Shown: one piece after another, positions 16,936 through 25,584 of the stretch | How positions within the stretch are numbered: the first letter of the stretch is position 1 | Layout of the letters: each line of letters opens with the position of its first letter | Source: Kovacikia minuta CCNUW1 | GTDB taxonomy: Bacteria; Cyanobacteriota; Cyanobacteriia; Leptolyngbyales; Leptolyngbyaceae | Reading direction: 5' to 3' | DNA: 64,000 nucleotides | Assembly (NCBI RefSeq): GCF_020091585.1 | Contig: NZ_CP083582.1 | Location: 806,001 to 870,000 of the forward strand | Notes under the pieces: model-generated | The model's database searches: none | Seen by the model: only the letters and a program-made list of their open reading frames with translations | Told to the model about the DNA's origin: nothing | Made by a program: the position numbers and the translations under genes

Positions 16936-18286
16936 CTCCCTGCGTATCAACGGTGACAACAACCGACATCCCTGGCGCAATCCGAGATTCGTAGCCGCGA
17001 ATGCTGTCTGGATCGAAGACAACTTTCACGGGAATGCGCTGCACAATCTTGGTGAAATTCCCCGTTGCATTGTCTGGTGGCAAGAGCGCAAATTTGGCTC
17101 CAGAAGCAGGAGACAGACTATCGACTTTGCCCTTAAATGGATGATGGGGAAAGGCATCGACTTTGATTTCAACCGCCTGTCCGGGCTGCATATTCTCCAA
17201 CTGGGTTTCCTTAAAGTTGGCAACGATCCAGGGGGTTAGCTGCACGACAGACATTAAGGTTTGTCCCGGCTGCACCCGTTGTCCAACCTGAACGGTTTTG
17301 TTGCCAATGCGTCCCGAGATCGGAGCCACGATCGACGTATAGGACAATTGCAGGTCTGCATTCTTCAATGCCGCTTGTGACTGCGCGATCGCCGCTTGGG
17401 CAGCTTTATACTGCCGTCGATTCACTTCGGTTTGTTGACCCGTTGCGTTAGCTTGTTGCAGGTTCCCTTGAGTGGAATTCAGTTTCGCCTGGGCATTGGT
17501 CAGATTCTTTTGAGCCTGCACTACTCTGGTTTGAGCCTGCTTAATTTGCTCACTGATGGCGTTGTATTGTGCCAGCGTTGATTCATAGGCTGCTTTAGCC
17601 GTATCCGCCTGTTCTTGAGGCACAGCACCTTCAGCAGCAAGCGTCGTGTACCGTTTGTAATCCAGCTCAGCTTTGACCAAATTTGCCTTGACTTGAGCCA
17701 GTTGAGCCTGGGTAGCAGGCACCCCTGCCTGGGCTTCCGCTAAAGCCGCTTGGGCTGTAGAAACCGTTGCCGCCGCCGCATTAATATTGCCTTCAGCTTC
17801 AGTGGTCTGTCCCGCCGCATTGGTTGCTGTCACCCCAATACTGGCCTGGGCAACTGCCGCTTGCTGCTGTGCCGCTGCGAGCGCTGCCGCTGACTGCTGG
17901 CGTGCGACTGCATAGTCCCGCGAGTCTAACTTCACCAAAAGTGTTCCCTGGGATACCTGCTGATTGTCGTCTACCTCCACGTTTACTACGGTGCCATTGA
18001 TGCGAGCATTGACCGGATGGATATAGGATGTGACATAGGCATCATCGGTTGACTCGTGAGTCGAGGCATAGCGCCACCAGTGGTAGCCAAAAATAGCACC
18101 AGCAATTAACCCGATGCCCAGTAAGCCAAACAATATCTGCTTGCGACGAGGATGTTGGTCGGGTGGATTCGGGGAACTCGGCGGCGCTTCAATGGCTGCA
18201 CTCCCAGAAGCGATTTCTTTGTCTAGGACAGGTGGTTTATGTCCGGCACGAGATGCATTTTCAGTCGTTAAGTTGGTCGGTTCCAT
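16889..18286 (-). CDS. emrA: EmrA/HlyD-family membrane fusion protein
   Basis: 465 residues. A cytoplasmic Pro-rich start and one membrane helix (about 50-68, ILFGLLGIGLIAGAIFGYHW) are followed by a biotinyl-lipoyl half-motif (GTVVNVEVDDNQQVSQGTLL). A long Ala/Gln-rich coiled coil spans about 130-300, then the second lipoyl half (SIVAPISGRIGNKTVQVGQ) and a beta-barrel region. It bridges the EmrB-like pump to an outer-membrane channel. The last about 15 residues are encoded by G-rich repeat DNA and are not family sequence. It is first in an operon with the transporter that starts 134 bases downstream. Confidence 0.87.
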   Translation of the reverse strand: MEPTNLTTENASRAGHKPPVLDKEIASGSAAIEAPPSSPNPPDQHPRRKQILFGLLGIGLIAGAIFGYHWWRYASTHESTDDAYVTSYIHPVNARINGTVVNVEVDDNQQVSQGTLLVKLDSRDYAVARQQSAAALAAAQQQAAVAQASIGVTATNAAGQTTEAEGNINAAAATVSTAQAALAEAQAGVPATQAQLAQVKANLVKAELDYKRYTTLAAEGAVPQEQADTAKAAYESTLAQYNAISEQIKQAQTRVVQAQKNLTNAQAKLNSTQGNLQQANATGQQTEVNRRQYKAAQAAIAQSQAALKNADLQLSYTSIVAPISGRIGNKTVQVGQRVQPGQTLMSVVQLTPWIVANFKETQLENMQPGQAVEIKVDAFPHHPFKGKVDSLSPASGAKFALLPPDNATGNFTKIVQRIPVKVVFDPDSIRGYESRIAPGMSVVVTVDTQGERTQRGGEGGRGEGL

Positions 18287-18353
18287 TGCTCTATCAAGGG
18301 CATTACAAGAAATTGTTAGATCGGTGGGCTTAATATCTACCTTGGTTACCCCT

Positions 18354-18419
18354 CATTCTTCTGCGATCGCCCAATTTAGACCACTCAAGTTAGTTGAATA
18401 AAGACGCAACTTAATCATT
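18354..18419 (-). promoter_or_regulatory. Conserved upstream region with palindrome, emrAB
   Basis: Aligned without gaps to 10911-10976. The palindrome ACTCAA-GTTAG-TTGAAT (18383-18399) has five of six paired positions and lies about 97 bases before the emrA start. Shared flanks CATTCTTCTG and ACTTAATCATT are at identical spacing. It is likely a binding site for the same regulator. Confidence 0.6.
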
Positions 18420-18905
18420 CGGGTAAGTCGTGTCCTGAAAGAACCCTTTGCGAACAACCGTTGTTCTAAGGCTTATGACTTGGTGTAAGCATTTTTTGCG
18501 AGATTACGTGCTGGTTCAGTTGAGGTTTCGCCAACGTAGGTGCAGTCGGACTAGCCACCCTATGTCGGCAGGAGGCGGATTGGGGCTTATTGGATGATTT
18601 GGGGAGGGTGCGCGATCGGCCAGGTTGGCAGAAGTGCCTGGAGGAACACTGTGCAGAGTTTAAGGGGCATCGGGTCGTGTGGCGGAAAGATGCCGATCCT
18701 TATCGGATGAAGTTGGTGTTTTCTTGGCGCAAAGGACAAGAATTATAAGAGGTACGTTCAGATAATTGGAAATACTAAGTGGGAGGGTGCCATTAAATAT
18801 AAGACCCATGTCGGTTGGGTTGAGGCACGAAACCCAACGCCCGCATGGGTTACACTATCGCTAACCCATCCTACTTTTATTGCTACTTTTATTGCAACTA
18901 CCTAC
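18420..18905. other. Intergenic region with palindromic repeats
   Basis: About 485 bases. They hold the gene fragment at 18576-18748, an inverted repeat GTTGGGTT (18814-18821) / AACCCAAC (18831-18838), and a second hairpin with ATGGGTTA / TAACCCAT arms at about 18844-18868. These palindromes match the family at 3200, 52997 and 53110. Confidence 0.5.
18576..18748 (+). pseudogene. 3' fragment of an unidentified gene
   Basis: An open plus frame without a start encodes about 57 residues (DWGLLDDLGRVRDRPGWQKC, then FKGHRVVWRKDADPYRMKLVFSWRKGQEL and a stop). Composition is protein-like and ends cleanly, but I do not recognise the family. It is probably the tail of a deleted gene. Confidence 0.3.
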
Positions 18906-20177
18906 TTACTTAGGCTTGAAACTCTTGAAATCAAATAATTTACCTTGGCTCGATTTGATAATAATATCTCCCGGTTTAAGTTGCTTAGCTTTTGTAATTT
19001 TTCCGTTTCTCCATACCTCGATCTCCCTCATGTCTCTTTGCTCATCCACATAGCTCATATAATGATTAACAGGAGATGGATTAGTCTGCATTGTTTTAAC
19101 ATGAAGCTCCTCAAAAGGAATTCCATCTTCATAGCTGTAAATTACAGGCATGAGTTCGTTGTTTAAACTTTCAATAGAAGCCCTTACATTTTCTTCTTCT
19201 ATATTGAATATCTTTGTTCCTCTTTCATAATATTCTGGTGTACTGAATCCAAGACCAGTTACACCACGATTAAATTGATAAATTAGCTCTATATTGTTAT
19301 GTTCCCAAAGGGCATTTTTAATAACTCTTTGAGCAGTTGGGCTACTAGCCAAATGAACAAGATAATACTCAACCGTAGTTCTGTTCGGTAGCAGAGCAAA
19401 GCTATAAACGTAGCGAGCATTTCCCCTATTTCTAAAAAGCCTTAAAGTTTCATTTCGCAAGTAATCTTGCTGATCAAGAATGTTGTACCCACTAGCAGGC
19501 ATGAAATAGCCATCGGCTTCCAAAATGTCTGTGAATGCTCTTTTTAATGAGCCTTCTCTTTCGCTCAAAAACCTTCTAATGAAGTCAATCATAAATGTAT
19601 AAATAATTTCTGACTTTCCCAAAGAAATTATTTTCCTAATAGTTGCCATAGTCACATCGGTATAACCGAAAGGGTCTAGAAAGAAAAATGAAGATCCCTT
19701 CCTCATACCAACCTCAGAAACTAGACGTTCAGCCAGTGGCTCAAATTCTCCACAAATGAATTCACATTTTTCATGATTATGAATGTAATGTTCAAGCCCA
19801 GCACGTTGCATCTGAATTTTTAAGCAATCTATATGGTCTGGCTTGCTATCAATGAATATAAATTTTGCATTTAAATCATAATCAAACTTACTTTTCTCAT
19901 GCTTAACAATTTCTAATCCACGCTCAACCATCTCTATCATGCGAATAGGTGAACCCTCCCATAATTCATTATTGTTCTCCGGGTCAACATACATTCCACC
20001 ACCGCAAAATCCATCAATCAAAGTGACAGTTTTTCTCTTGCCCATGTTATTGCCGCAGAGTGTCACAACCCAGTTCTTGATGTAATCTGCTAAGATTTGG
20101 TGCTTTGCTTTTGTATGTGGCTTGACAGGAGGTAAATAGCTACCGTCCGCTTTCCAGTAAGTATCGTGATCTCCCAT
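18906..20177 (-). CDS. tcmP: Three-Cys-motif partner protein (TcmP)
   Basis: 423 residues matching the TcmP family. The opening is YWKADGSYLPPVKPHTKAKH, followed by TLIDGFCGGGMY (52-63), FIFIDSKPDHIDCLK and SSFFFLDPFGYTDV. The glycine-rich box, the acidic end of the second strand and the DPFGY box together resemble the fold of class I SAM-dependent methyltransferases; that reading is my inference. Known context for the family is a neighbouring gene for a three-Cys protein. Here that partner lies divergently, 62 bases away. The biological role is not established. The start is supported by AAGGAAAG before the ATG. Confidence 0.85.
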   Translation of the reverse strand: MGDHDTYWKADGSYLPPVKPHTKAKHQILADYIKNWVVTLCGNNMGKRKTVTLIDGFCGGGMYVDPENNNELWEGSPIRMIEMVERGLEIVKHEKSKFDYDLNAKFIFIDSKPDHIDCLKIQMQRAGLEHYIHNHEKCEFICGEFEPLAERLVSEVGMRKGSSFFFLDPFGYTDVTMATIRKIISLGKSEIIYTFMIDFIRRFLSEREGSLKRAFTDILEADGYFMPASGYNILDQQDYLRNETLRLFRNRGNARYVYSFALLPNRTTVEYYLVHLASSPTAQRVIKNALWEHNNIELIYQFNRGVTGLGFSTPEYYERGTKIFNIEEENVRASIESLNNELMPVIYSYEDGIPFEELHVKTMQTNPSPVNHYMSYVDEQRDMREIEVWRNGKITKAKQLKPGDIIIKSSQGKLFDFKSFKPK

Positions 20178-20239
20178 AGTGACTTTCCTTACAAAGCTCT
20201 TCTGTTGCAGGATTTGTCAGATTTTAGTATAAATGTACT
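20178..20239. promoter_or_regulatory. Divergent promoter region tcmP / Gp37-like gene
   Basis: Only 62 bases separate the two start codons. A TAGTATAAAT box ends about 8 bases before the plus-strand ATG, and no ribosome site is visible there. The plus gene may therefore be translated from a very short or absent leader. Control of both genes from one small region suggests joint regulation. Confidence 0.45.
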
Positions 20240-21256
20240 ATGATCATCCAAAAAGGCACTGAAAAAGTCATTAATCCCTTGCAACAAAGCGCACTTGGCA
20301 AGAAGGGGCTGTGTGACTATGTAGTTAATGTAGCATCAGGTTGTCTGCACGGATGCACGTTTTGTTACGTCCCCTCAACACCTGTTATAAGAGCAAGGCA
20401 AGCTCAACTCCAAGAAAAAGGAGTGGAAAATCCGCAGATGGATTGGGGAAAGTATCTTTTTATACGAGATGATATACCTGAACAGCTAGAAGCGGTTCTT
20501 AGCCGAAAGAGAACTTGGCATGAGACTAGTGCTGGAAGGGGTGTTGTTCTCCTGTGTTCTGGAACTGATCCTTACCAGAATCAACAGACTGCTAATGTTA
20601 GTCGGGCAGCAATTCAAACTCTGCTGAAATACAATAAACGAGTTAGAGTTTTGACTAGAGGTCTCCTTTGGACAGAGGATCTAGACATCCTCGCAAATCC
20701 AAATGTGACGCTAGGTATGAGTCTACCCTATATAAACGACGACCTAAGCCGTCAGATTGAGCCACAAGCTCCCCCTCCTTCTCAACGATATAAAGCTTTT
20801 CTTAGAGGCTTTAAAGCTGGATGTCGGTTATACGTTGCTGTAGCTCCTACTCCTCCAATGATGGATAAGGACGATTTTAAGAAACATTTAGACAGTCTAC
20901 TACTCTTTAATCCAGAAGTTATTTTTTGGGAACCAATCAATGCTCGTGGTACTAACGGAAAACGAATGCTAGCAGCCGGATTAAACTTTGCAAAATCCAT
21001 CATGGAAAAAGATGCTTGGGCAACCTGTTTTCTTAAACAATGGGAAGCAATTGAAGCGGCGGCAGAGGATTTGGGCTGTATAGACCGTTTACACATTTGG
21101 CCAGACCAAGAGTTGAAAGGCTATGTCGATTCATCAATACTAGATTATTGGTGGTATAAGCCAACCGTTGAGAAATGGGATGGTATTGAAACTGTAGATT
21201 GCCAATATAGAAAATCACCTCCACTCCAAACTCAACTGCCCCTTCTAAATTCATAG
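20240..21256 (+). CDS. Three-Cys-motif radical-SAM-like protein, phage Gp37/Gp68 family
   Basis: 338 residues. The motif ASGCLHGCTFCYV gives Cys35, Cys39 and Cys42 in the CxxxCxxC spacing of radical SAM iron-sulfur clusters. Downstream are VVLLCSGTDPYQNQQT and later VIFWEPINARGTNG, as in the Gp37/Gp68 (DUF5131-like) family. The protein probably binds a 4Fe-4S cluster and SAM. The substrate is unknown; nucleic acid or a modified base is a guess. Divergence from TcmP matches the known genomic pairing, so the two likely act together. Confidence 0.82.
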   Translation: MIIQKGTEKVINPLQQSALGKKGLCDYVVNVASGCLHGCTFCYVPSTPVIRARQAQLQEKGVENPQMDWGKYLFIRDDIPEQLEAVLSRKRTWHETSAGRGVVLLCSGTDPYQNQQTANVSRAAIQTLLKYNKRVRVLTRGLLWTEDLDILANPNVTLGMSLPYINDDLSRQIEPQAPPPSQRYKAFLRGFKAGCRLYVAVAPTPPMMDKDDFKKHLDSLLLFNPEVIFWEPINARGTNGKRMLAAGLNFAKSIMEKDAWATCFLKQWEAIEAAAEDLGCIDRLHIWPDQELKGYVDSSILDYWWYKPTVEKWDGIETVDCQYRKSPPLQTQLPLLNS

Positions 21257-21270
21257 GCTAGCATCCCAAT

Positions 21271-21507
21271 ATGGAAAATAATCTATTACAACGCATCACT
21301 CACAACCCAGAGGTATGTCATGGTAAGCCCTGTATTCGTGGGTTACGCTACCCAGTCGAGTTTATCCTTGAACTTCTGAGTTCCGGCATGACAACTGAAG
21401 AAATCCTTGCTGACTATGATGATCTTGAAACAGACGATATTCTTGCGGTTCTTCTGTTTGCTGCTCGTCTTAGCCAGGTCAAAAGCATTCACAAACTGGC
21501 ATCATGA
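21271..21507 (+). CDS. DUF433 family protein, probable antitoxin
   Basis: 78 residues with the family signature HNPEVCHGKPCIRGLRYPVE and an acidic C-terminal half containing MTTEEILADYDDLETDDI. These proteins are small winged-helix-like DNA binders and commonly form a toxin-antitoxin-like pair with DUF5615 proteins. The next gene overlaps it by four bases (ATGA at 21504-21507), indicating translational coupling. It begins 15 bases after the Gp37-like gene and could be co-transcribed with it. Confidence 0.88.
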   Translation: MENNLLQRITHNPEVCHGKPCIRGLRYPVEFILELLSSGMTTEEILADYDDLETDDILAVLLFAARLSQVKSIHKLAS

Positions 21508-21857
21508 AGTTTCTCATTGATGCCCAACTTCCAATTCGACTTGCTCGACTGTTACGGGAAGCTGGCTATGACACCATTCATACCAGAGAGCTTCCCCAGC
21601 AAAACGCAACTCCAGGCTCCATCATCAATTCAATTTCGATTCAGGAAGAACGAATCGTCATCACCAAAGATTCAGATTTTGTTGACTCCTTCCTCACGGT
21701 GCAGCAACCCTACAAACTTCTGCTGATCACAACAGGAAACATCAAAAACGCAGACTTGGAAATTCTCTTCACCACAAATCTACCCTTGATCGTTGATTTG
21801 CTGTCTCAACACAATTACATCGAATTGAGTAGAGACTCCGTGATTGTGCATCAGTAA
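21504..21857 (+). CDS. DUF5615 family PIN-like protein, probable toxin
   Basis: 117 residues. It starts MKFLIDAQLPIRLARLLREAG (acidic D6 after a hydrophobic strand) and continues with YDTIHTRELP and IVITKDSDFVDSF, whose KDxDF supplies further acidic residues. This matches the PIN-like metal-dependent ribonuclease fold assigned to DUF5615. Coupled by overlap to the DUF433 gene, it is the likely toxin of the pair. All recognisable acidic residues are present. Confidence 0.88.
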   Translation: MKFLIDAQLPIRLARLLREAGYDTIHTRELPQQNATPGSIINSISIQEERIVITKDSDFVDSFLTVQQPYKLLLITTGNIKNADLEILFTTNLPLIVDLLSQHNYIELSRDSVIVHQ

Positions 21858-22219
21858 GAAAAAAAGATTTTAGTTTAATGGGTTGGCTGCTTTGATCCAA
21901 TTTGCAATCCCTTTCTTCGTAGGCACTCCTCCATTTGTAAACGTCCAAATGTTGTGTCTTTGCTGAGGAGCGTAGCTGATGTGGATGGGTCGCGCGGCTT
22001 CGGCGATACCGCAAGGGTCGCTCCCATAGTAGTACGGCGAGTCAAACGGTATAGAATCCACTCCACAAGGCGATCACTTCGCGTTACCCGCAAGGGGTCG
22101 CTCTCCAACCCCATAATCCGAAAATCACAGGCAGCATCGAGGCGATCGCGGCTTAAACTGGAGGAATGGTAGGTGCGATCGCAGATTGACGATGGGAAAC
22201 AGAGGTAGCCTTCGCTAGT
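21858..22219. other. Intergenic region rich in HIP1-like repeats
   Basis: About 360 bases. Several copies of GGTCGCTC / GCGATACCGCAAGGG-type short repeats and GCGATCGC octamers lie at 21990-22180. No frame resembles a known protein, and no hairpin terminator with a T-run was recognised. Confidence 0.4.
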
Positions 22220-23873
22220 TTACTTTAGTCGTCCCGATCGCAGAATGCTGACCACTAACCAGAGACCCAGGAAACTGGCGGAGACAAATAACGTCAGGCT
22301 AATCCAGAACAGGCGTCCAGTGGAGTCATTGGCAAGAATCATAGCTGCCCCGATGATTAATGCACCGACGACAATACTGAACGAGAGCCGATTCGCAGAA
22401 TCATCCACACTGCGGCGTAGCGAGTCTAAGTCACGGATAACGAAATTCCACTGTAAGGTTTCTGTGGTGACTCGTTCCAGCAACAGTTCAATCTGGCGGG
22501 GGGATTGAAGTGAGAGTGTTTTCAGATCTAAAGCCGTTCTTAACAGTGCTTGCAGGGGGGCTTCTCCGACCAATTGCCGCCGAAACAAATCGGTCATGAG
22601 TGGTTTAATCTGATCAGACAGATTGAATTCTGGGTCAAGTTTGCGAGCAACTCCTTCCAGATTTGCCAGCGTTTTGGCATACAGCCCCATGTTGCCCGGA
22701 ATCCGCAAATGGTTGGCACGGGCTTTTTGCAGGATTTCGTAGAACAGGTGGCTAAAGTTTACCTCCGATAGGTTGAGGTTGTAGTAGCGGCGCAGGAGGC
22801 GATCGTAATCATTTTCCAGTCTTGCCAGGTTCACAGGTTGCACCGATTCTGCCAGTTGCAAGGTGAGTTGGGTGCAGCGTTGCGCGTCCAGATTGACGAT
22901 CGCCAGCAGCATCTCCGTTAATATCTGCTGGGTGCGGGGGTCTAATTTTCCTACCATACCGCAGTCGAGCAGTGCCACCCGCCCGTCCTTCAAATAAAAC
23001 AGGTTGCCGGGGTGGGGGTCAGCGTGGAAAAACCCATCGATATAAATTTGCTGAAAAAATGCCCGCACCAGCAGACTGACGATCGCCTGTTTTTCCGCAA
23101 CGGCATTCCCGTTGTATCCTATGCCCAAACAGTTTGCCGTCAGAAGCGGTTCACCATCCAACCATTCCATTACCAAAAGTTTTCCGGTCGTCAAATCCCA
23201 ATTAATTTCGGGAATGACGAGACGGGTTGGATCGAACCAGCGGCTATCGGACAAATTGCGTCGCAGTTGATCCGTGTGGGTGGCTTCTTGAAAAAAGTCT
23301 AATTCTCCCCGCAGGGCGGTGGCAAACTCCTCCGCCAACGCTTTGAGGTCGTAATAGCGCCCAAAGTTTGTGCGGGACACCAGATCGGCAAGGCTGCGGA
23401 TCAAAGAAATGTCCTGCTCAACGACCAGTTCAATTCCTGGACGCTGGATCTTGAGGGCAACCTCGCGCCCATCAATCAGAGTTGCCCGATGGGTTTGGGC
23501 GATCGATCCGGCAGCCACAGGTTGGGGATTGATGGTTGTGAAAATCTCCTCCAGGGAACGGCGCGACTGTTCACGAATCACCGCTTCCACATCCTGCCAG
23601 GGAACGGGAGGCACCTCCGCCTGCAATGCAGTTAGTTCCGTAATATATTCTGGGGGCAACAGGTCAGGACGGGTACTTAGCAGTTGCCCCAACTTGACGT
23701 AAACAGGGACCAAGCTCCACCAGAATATTCCGTAAGACGATCGGAGGTGGGAGTTGGGGTTCTTCGGCTTTGGTGCCTGTGAGTAGTCGGCGCATGTAAC
23801 CCCAACCATTTCGCAGAACAACCTCAGCAATCTCCCGTTGGCGGGAACTAGCTTGGGCAATACGGGAAAACAT
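22220..23873 (-). pseudogene. AarF/UbiB (ABC1) family kinase, single-base frameshift
   Basis: The true N terminus begins at the ATG at 23873 (MFSRIAQASSRQREIAEVVL). It runs to NILVELGP and then loses frame in a CCC run at 23706-23708. Removing one base gives LGPVYVKLGQLLSTRPDLLP and a continuous protein of about 550 residues. Features are the KxGQ box, the Ala/Gly-rich AAGSIAQTH loop, the VALKIQRPG lysine, HADPHPGN and LLDCGM (DFG-equivalent). Two C-terminal membrane helices follow. The family supports quinone/prenyl-lipid metabolism as atypical kinase-like ATPases. The lesion may be a sequencing error. Confidence 0.8.
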
Positions 23874-24065
23874 TAACAGGGCTTAGGTAATAGGTGATAG
23901 GTGTCAGGTGTCAGGTGTCAGTTTCCAGTGATCAGGTTTCAGATGGTGTTAATAGCGTTCATTGTTCACGGACCGCTCACCAATCATCGTTTTACTGTTC
24001 ACTGTTTACTGTTTACGGCTGACTTCTAACACCTAAACCCTAGCAACTAAATCCTCAAATTGCTG

Positions 24066-25154
24066 TTACAACAGATCTTTAAACTGAGGGTTTGCCTGAA
24101 TTTCTTGCAGAACGTGCTTAATTTCCTGGGTTCGGTCTTTTTTGACGATTAAAGTAATTTTGCCGTCCCGGACGATGACCGTATCCTCTAACCCAATCGT
24201 GACAATTAAATCATCTTTGTCAGTGGCATAAAATAGCGCTCCGTGAGTATCGATGCCGACATGCCGGGCCAGTTCAACATTGGGGTTGTCGCCTTTCAGC
24301 AAGCGTTCGATCGCATTCCAGTCGCCCAGGTCGTCCCATCCAAAGGAAACGGGCAACACGTATGCCTGCTGAGTTTTTTCCATCAGGGCATAGTCGATAC
24401 TTTTCTTGGGCAGGGCGGGATAGGCAGAGACGCCCTTTGCTTCTAGAGGCCCGATAATTTCTGGGGCATAGGTTAGCAGTTCATCCAGTGCGACCCCTGC
24501 CCGAAAGACAAACATGCCACTATTCCAACTGAAGTTTCCGCTTGCCAAAAATTGGTTGGCAGTCAGGCGATCGGGCTTCTCGGTAAAGCGATCGACCCGG
24601 TAAGCTAAAAATCCAGGGTGATCTGTCGCGGGCACTGCACCGTAATAACCCATTGGTTCCCCTTGCTGAATATAGCCATAGCCAGTTGAGGGGAAGGTGG
24701 GAGCAATCCCCAGGGTAACAATGGCTGCTTTTTGAGCTGCTAAATGGGTTGCTGCGGTTAACGTTGCTTGAAAAATTTCGACATCTGCGATCCAGTGATC
24801 GGAGGGAAAAAAACCCAGCACCGCATCTTTGCCATAACGCCGGGAAATTTCCAGGGTACTCCAGGCGACAGCGGGAGCAGTGTCCCGCCCTTCAGGCTCA
24901 ATCAAAAGATTCCCTTCGGGTAAGTCTGGCAGTTGTTCTCGTACTCCATCGGCCAAATGGGAGGCAGTAATAACCCAGACCTTTTGCCAACCGCCTGCGA
25001 TCGCCAGCAGTCGATCGGCAGTCCCTTGCAACAAACTTCTTCCACTTCCATCCAGACTCAGAAATTGTTTCGGACGATGTTTACGACTCAGGGGCCAGAA
25101 ACGCTCTCCTTTGCCGCCTGCCAGAATTACGGGAACTAAAGAATGATCAGACAT
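24066..25154 (-). CDS. manC: Mannose-1-phosphate guanylyltransferase
   Basis: 362 residues. It makes GDP-mannose from mannose-1-phosphate and GTP for polysaccharide and glycan synthesis in the cytosol. The nucleotidyl-transferase signature VILAGGKGERFWPLSR (about 9-24) and the lysine in HRPKQF are present. So are FFPSDHWI (metal/nucleotide site), the EKP box in VDRFTEKPD, and WNSGMFVF. It is the length of the shorter family form that lacks the C-terminal isomerase domain. It stands alone, with repeat-rich DNA on both sides. Confidence 0.9.
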   Translation of the reverse strand: MSDHSLVPVILAGGKGERFWPLSRKHRPKQFLSLDGSGRSLLQGTADRLLAIAGGWQKVWVITASHLADGVREQLPDLPEGNLLIEPEGRDTAPAVAWSTLEISRRYGKDAVLGFFPSDHWIADVEIFQATLTAATHLAAQKAAIVTLGIAPTFPSTGYGYIQQGEPMGYYGAVPATDHPGFLAYRVDRFTEKPDRLTANQFLASGNFSWNSGMFVFRAGVALDELLTYAPEIIGPLEAKGVSAYPALPKKSIDYALMEKTQQAYVLPVSFGWDDLGDWNAIERLLKGDNPNVELARHVGIDTHGALFYATDKDDLIVTIGLEDTVIVRDGKITLIVKKDRTQEIKHVLQEIQANPQFKDLL

Positions 25155-25584
25155 TATTGCAATTCTATGATTGAAAGAGCCGGATACCAGTGTGAAGACT
25201 GATAGAGGGAGTGTAGGTAACCCATAGGGGTGATAACGAGTTATGACTACCCTTGCACAGTCTATGGTGATTGTCTAGAACCCTAATCCAGTCAGATCTT
25301 AATCGGGCTGTGATAATTGCTACTAATTTTCTCTAGTTCTTTACTAATTCTTTGATTTGTTCTTTATCTCGTGCCTATGATTTAACCACTAGCGGCAAGA
25401 GAGAATGCCATCAACAGGGAGCGGCAAACACCAGAGGAATGAGAGAGGCAAACACGGAAGCTTTCATGGAACTTGTATCTATTGCTACATGCCTCATTCT
25501 CCTTTGCCTTTCTGACCTTGACTCCAGTTTGATTGGGTTTGTTCCAGTAAACTCGGCGATGATGAACCTGTTACGTTTGCCACT
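25155..25584. other. Intergenic region, no gene seen
   Basis: About 430 bases upstream of manC and downstream of the AAA gene. A plus frame from 25352 has no ribosome site and overlaps the AAA gene end, so it is not believed. AT-rich TTCTTTACTAATTCTTTG-type stretches lie at 25325-25365. Nothing else was recognised. Confidence 0.35.
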
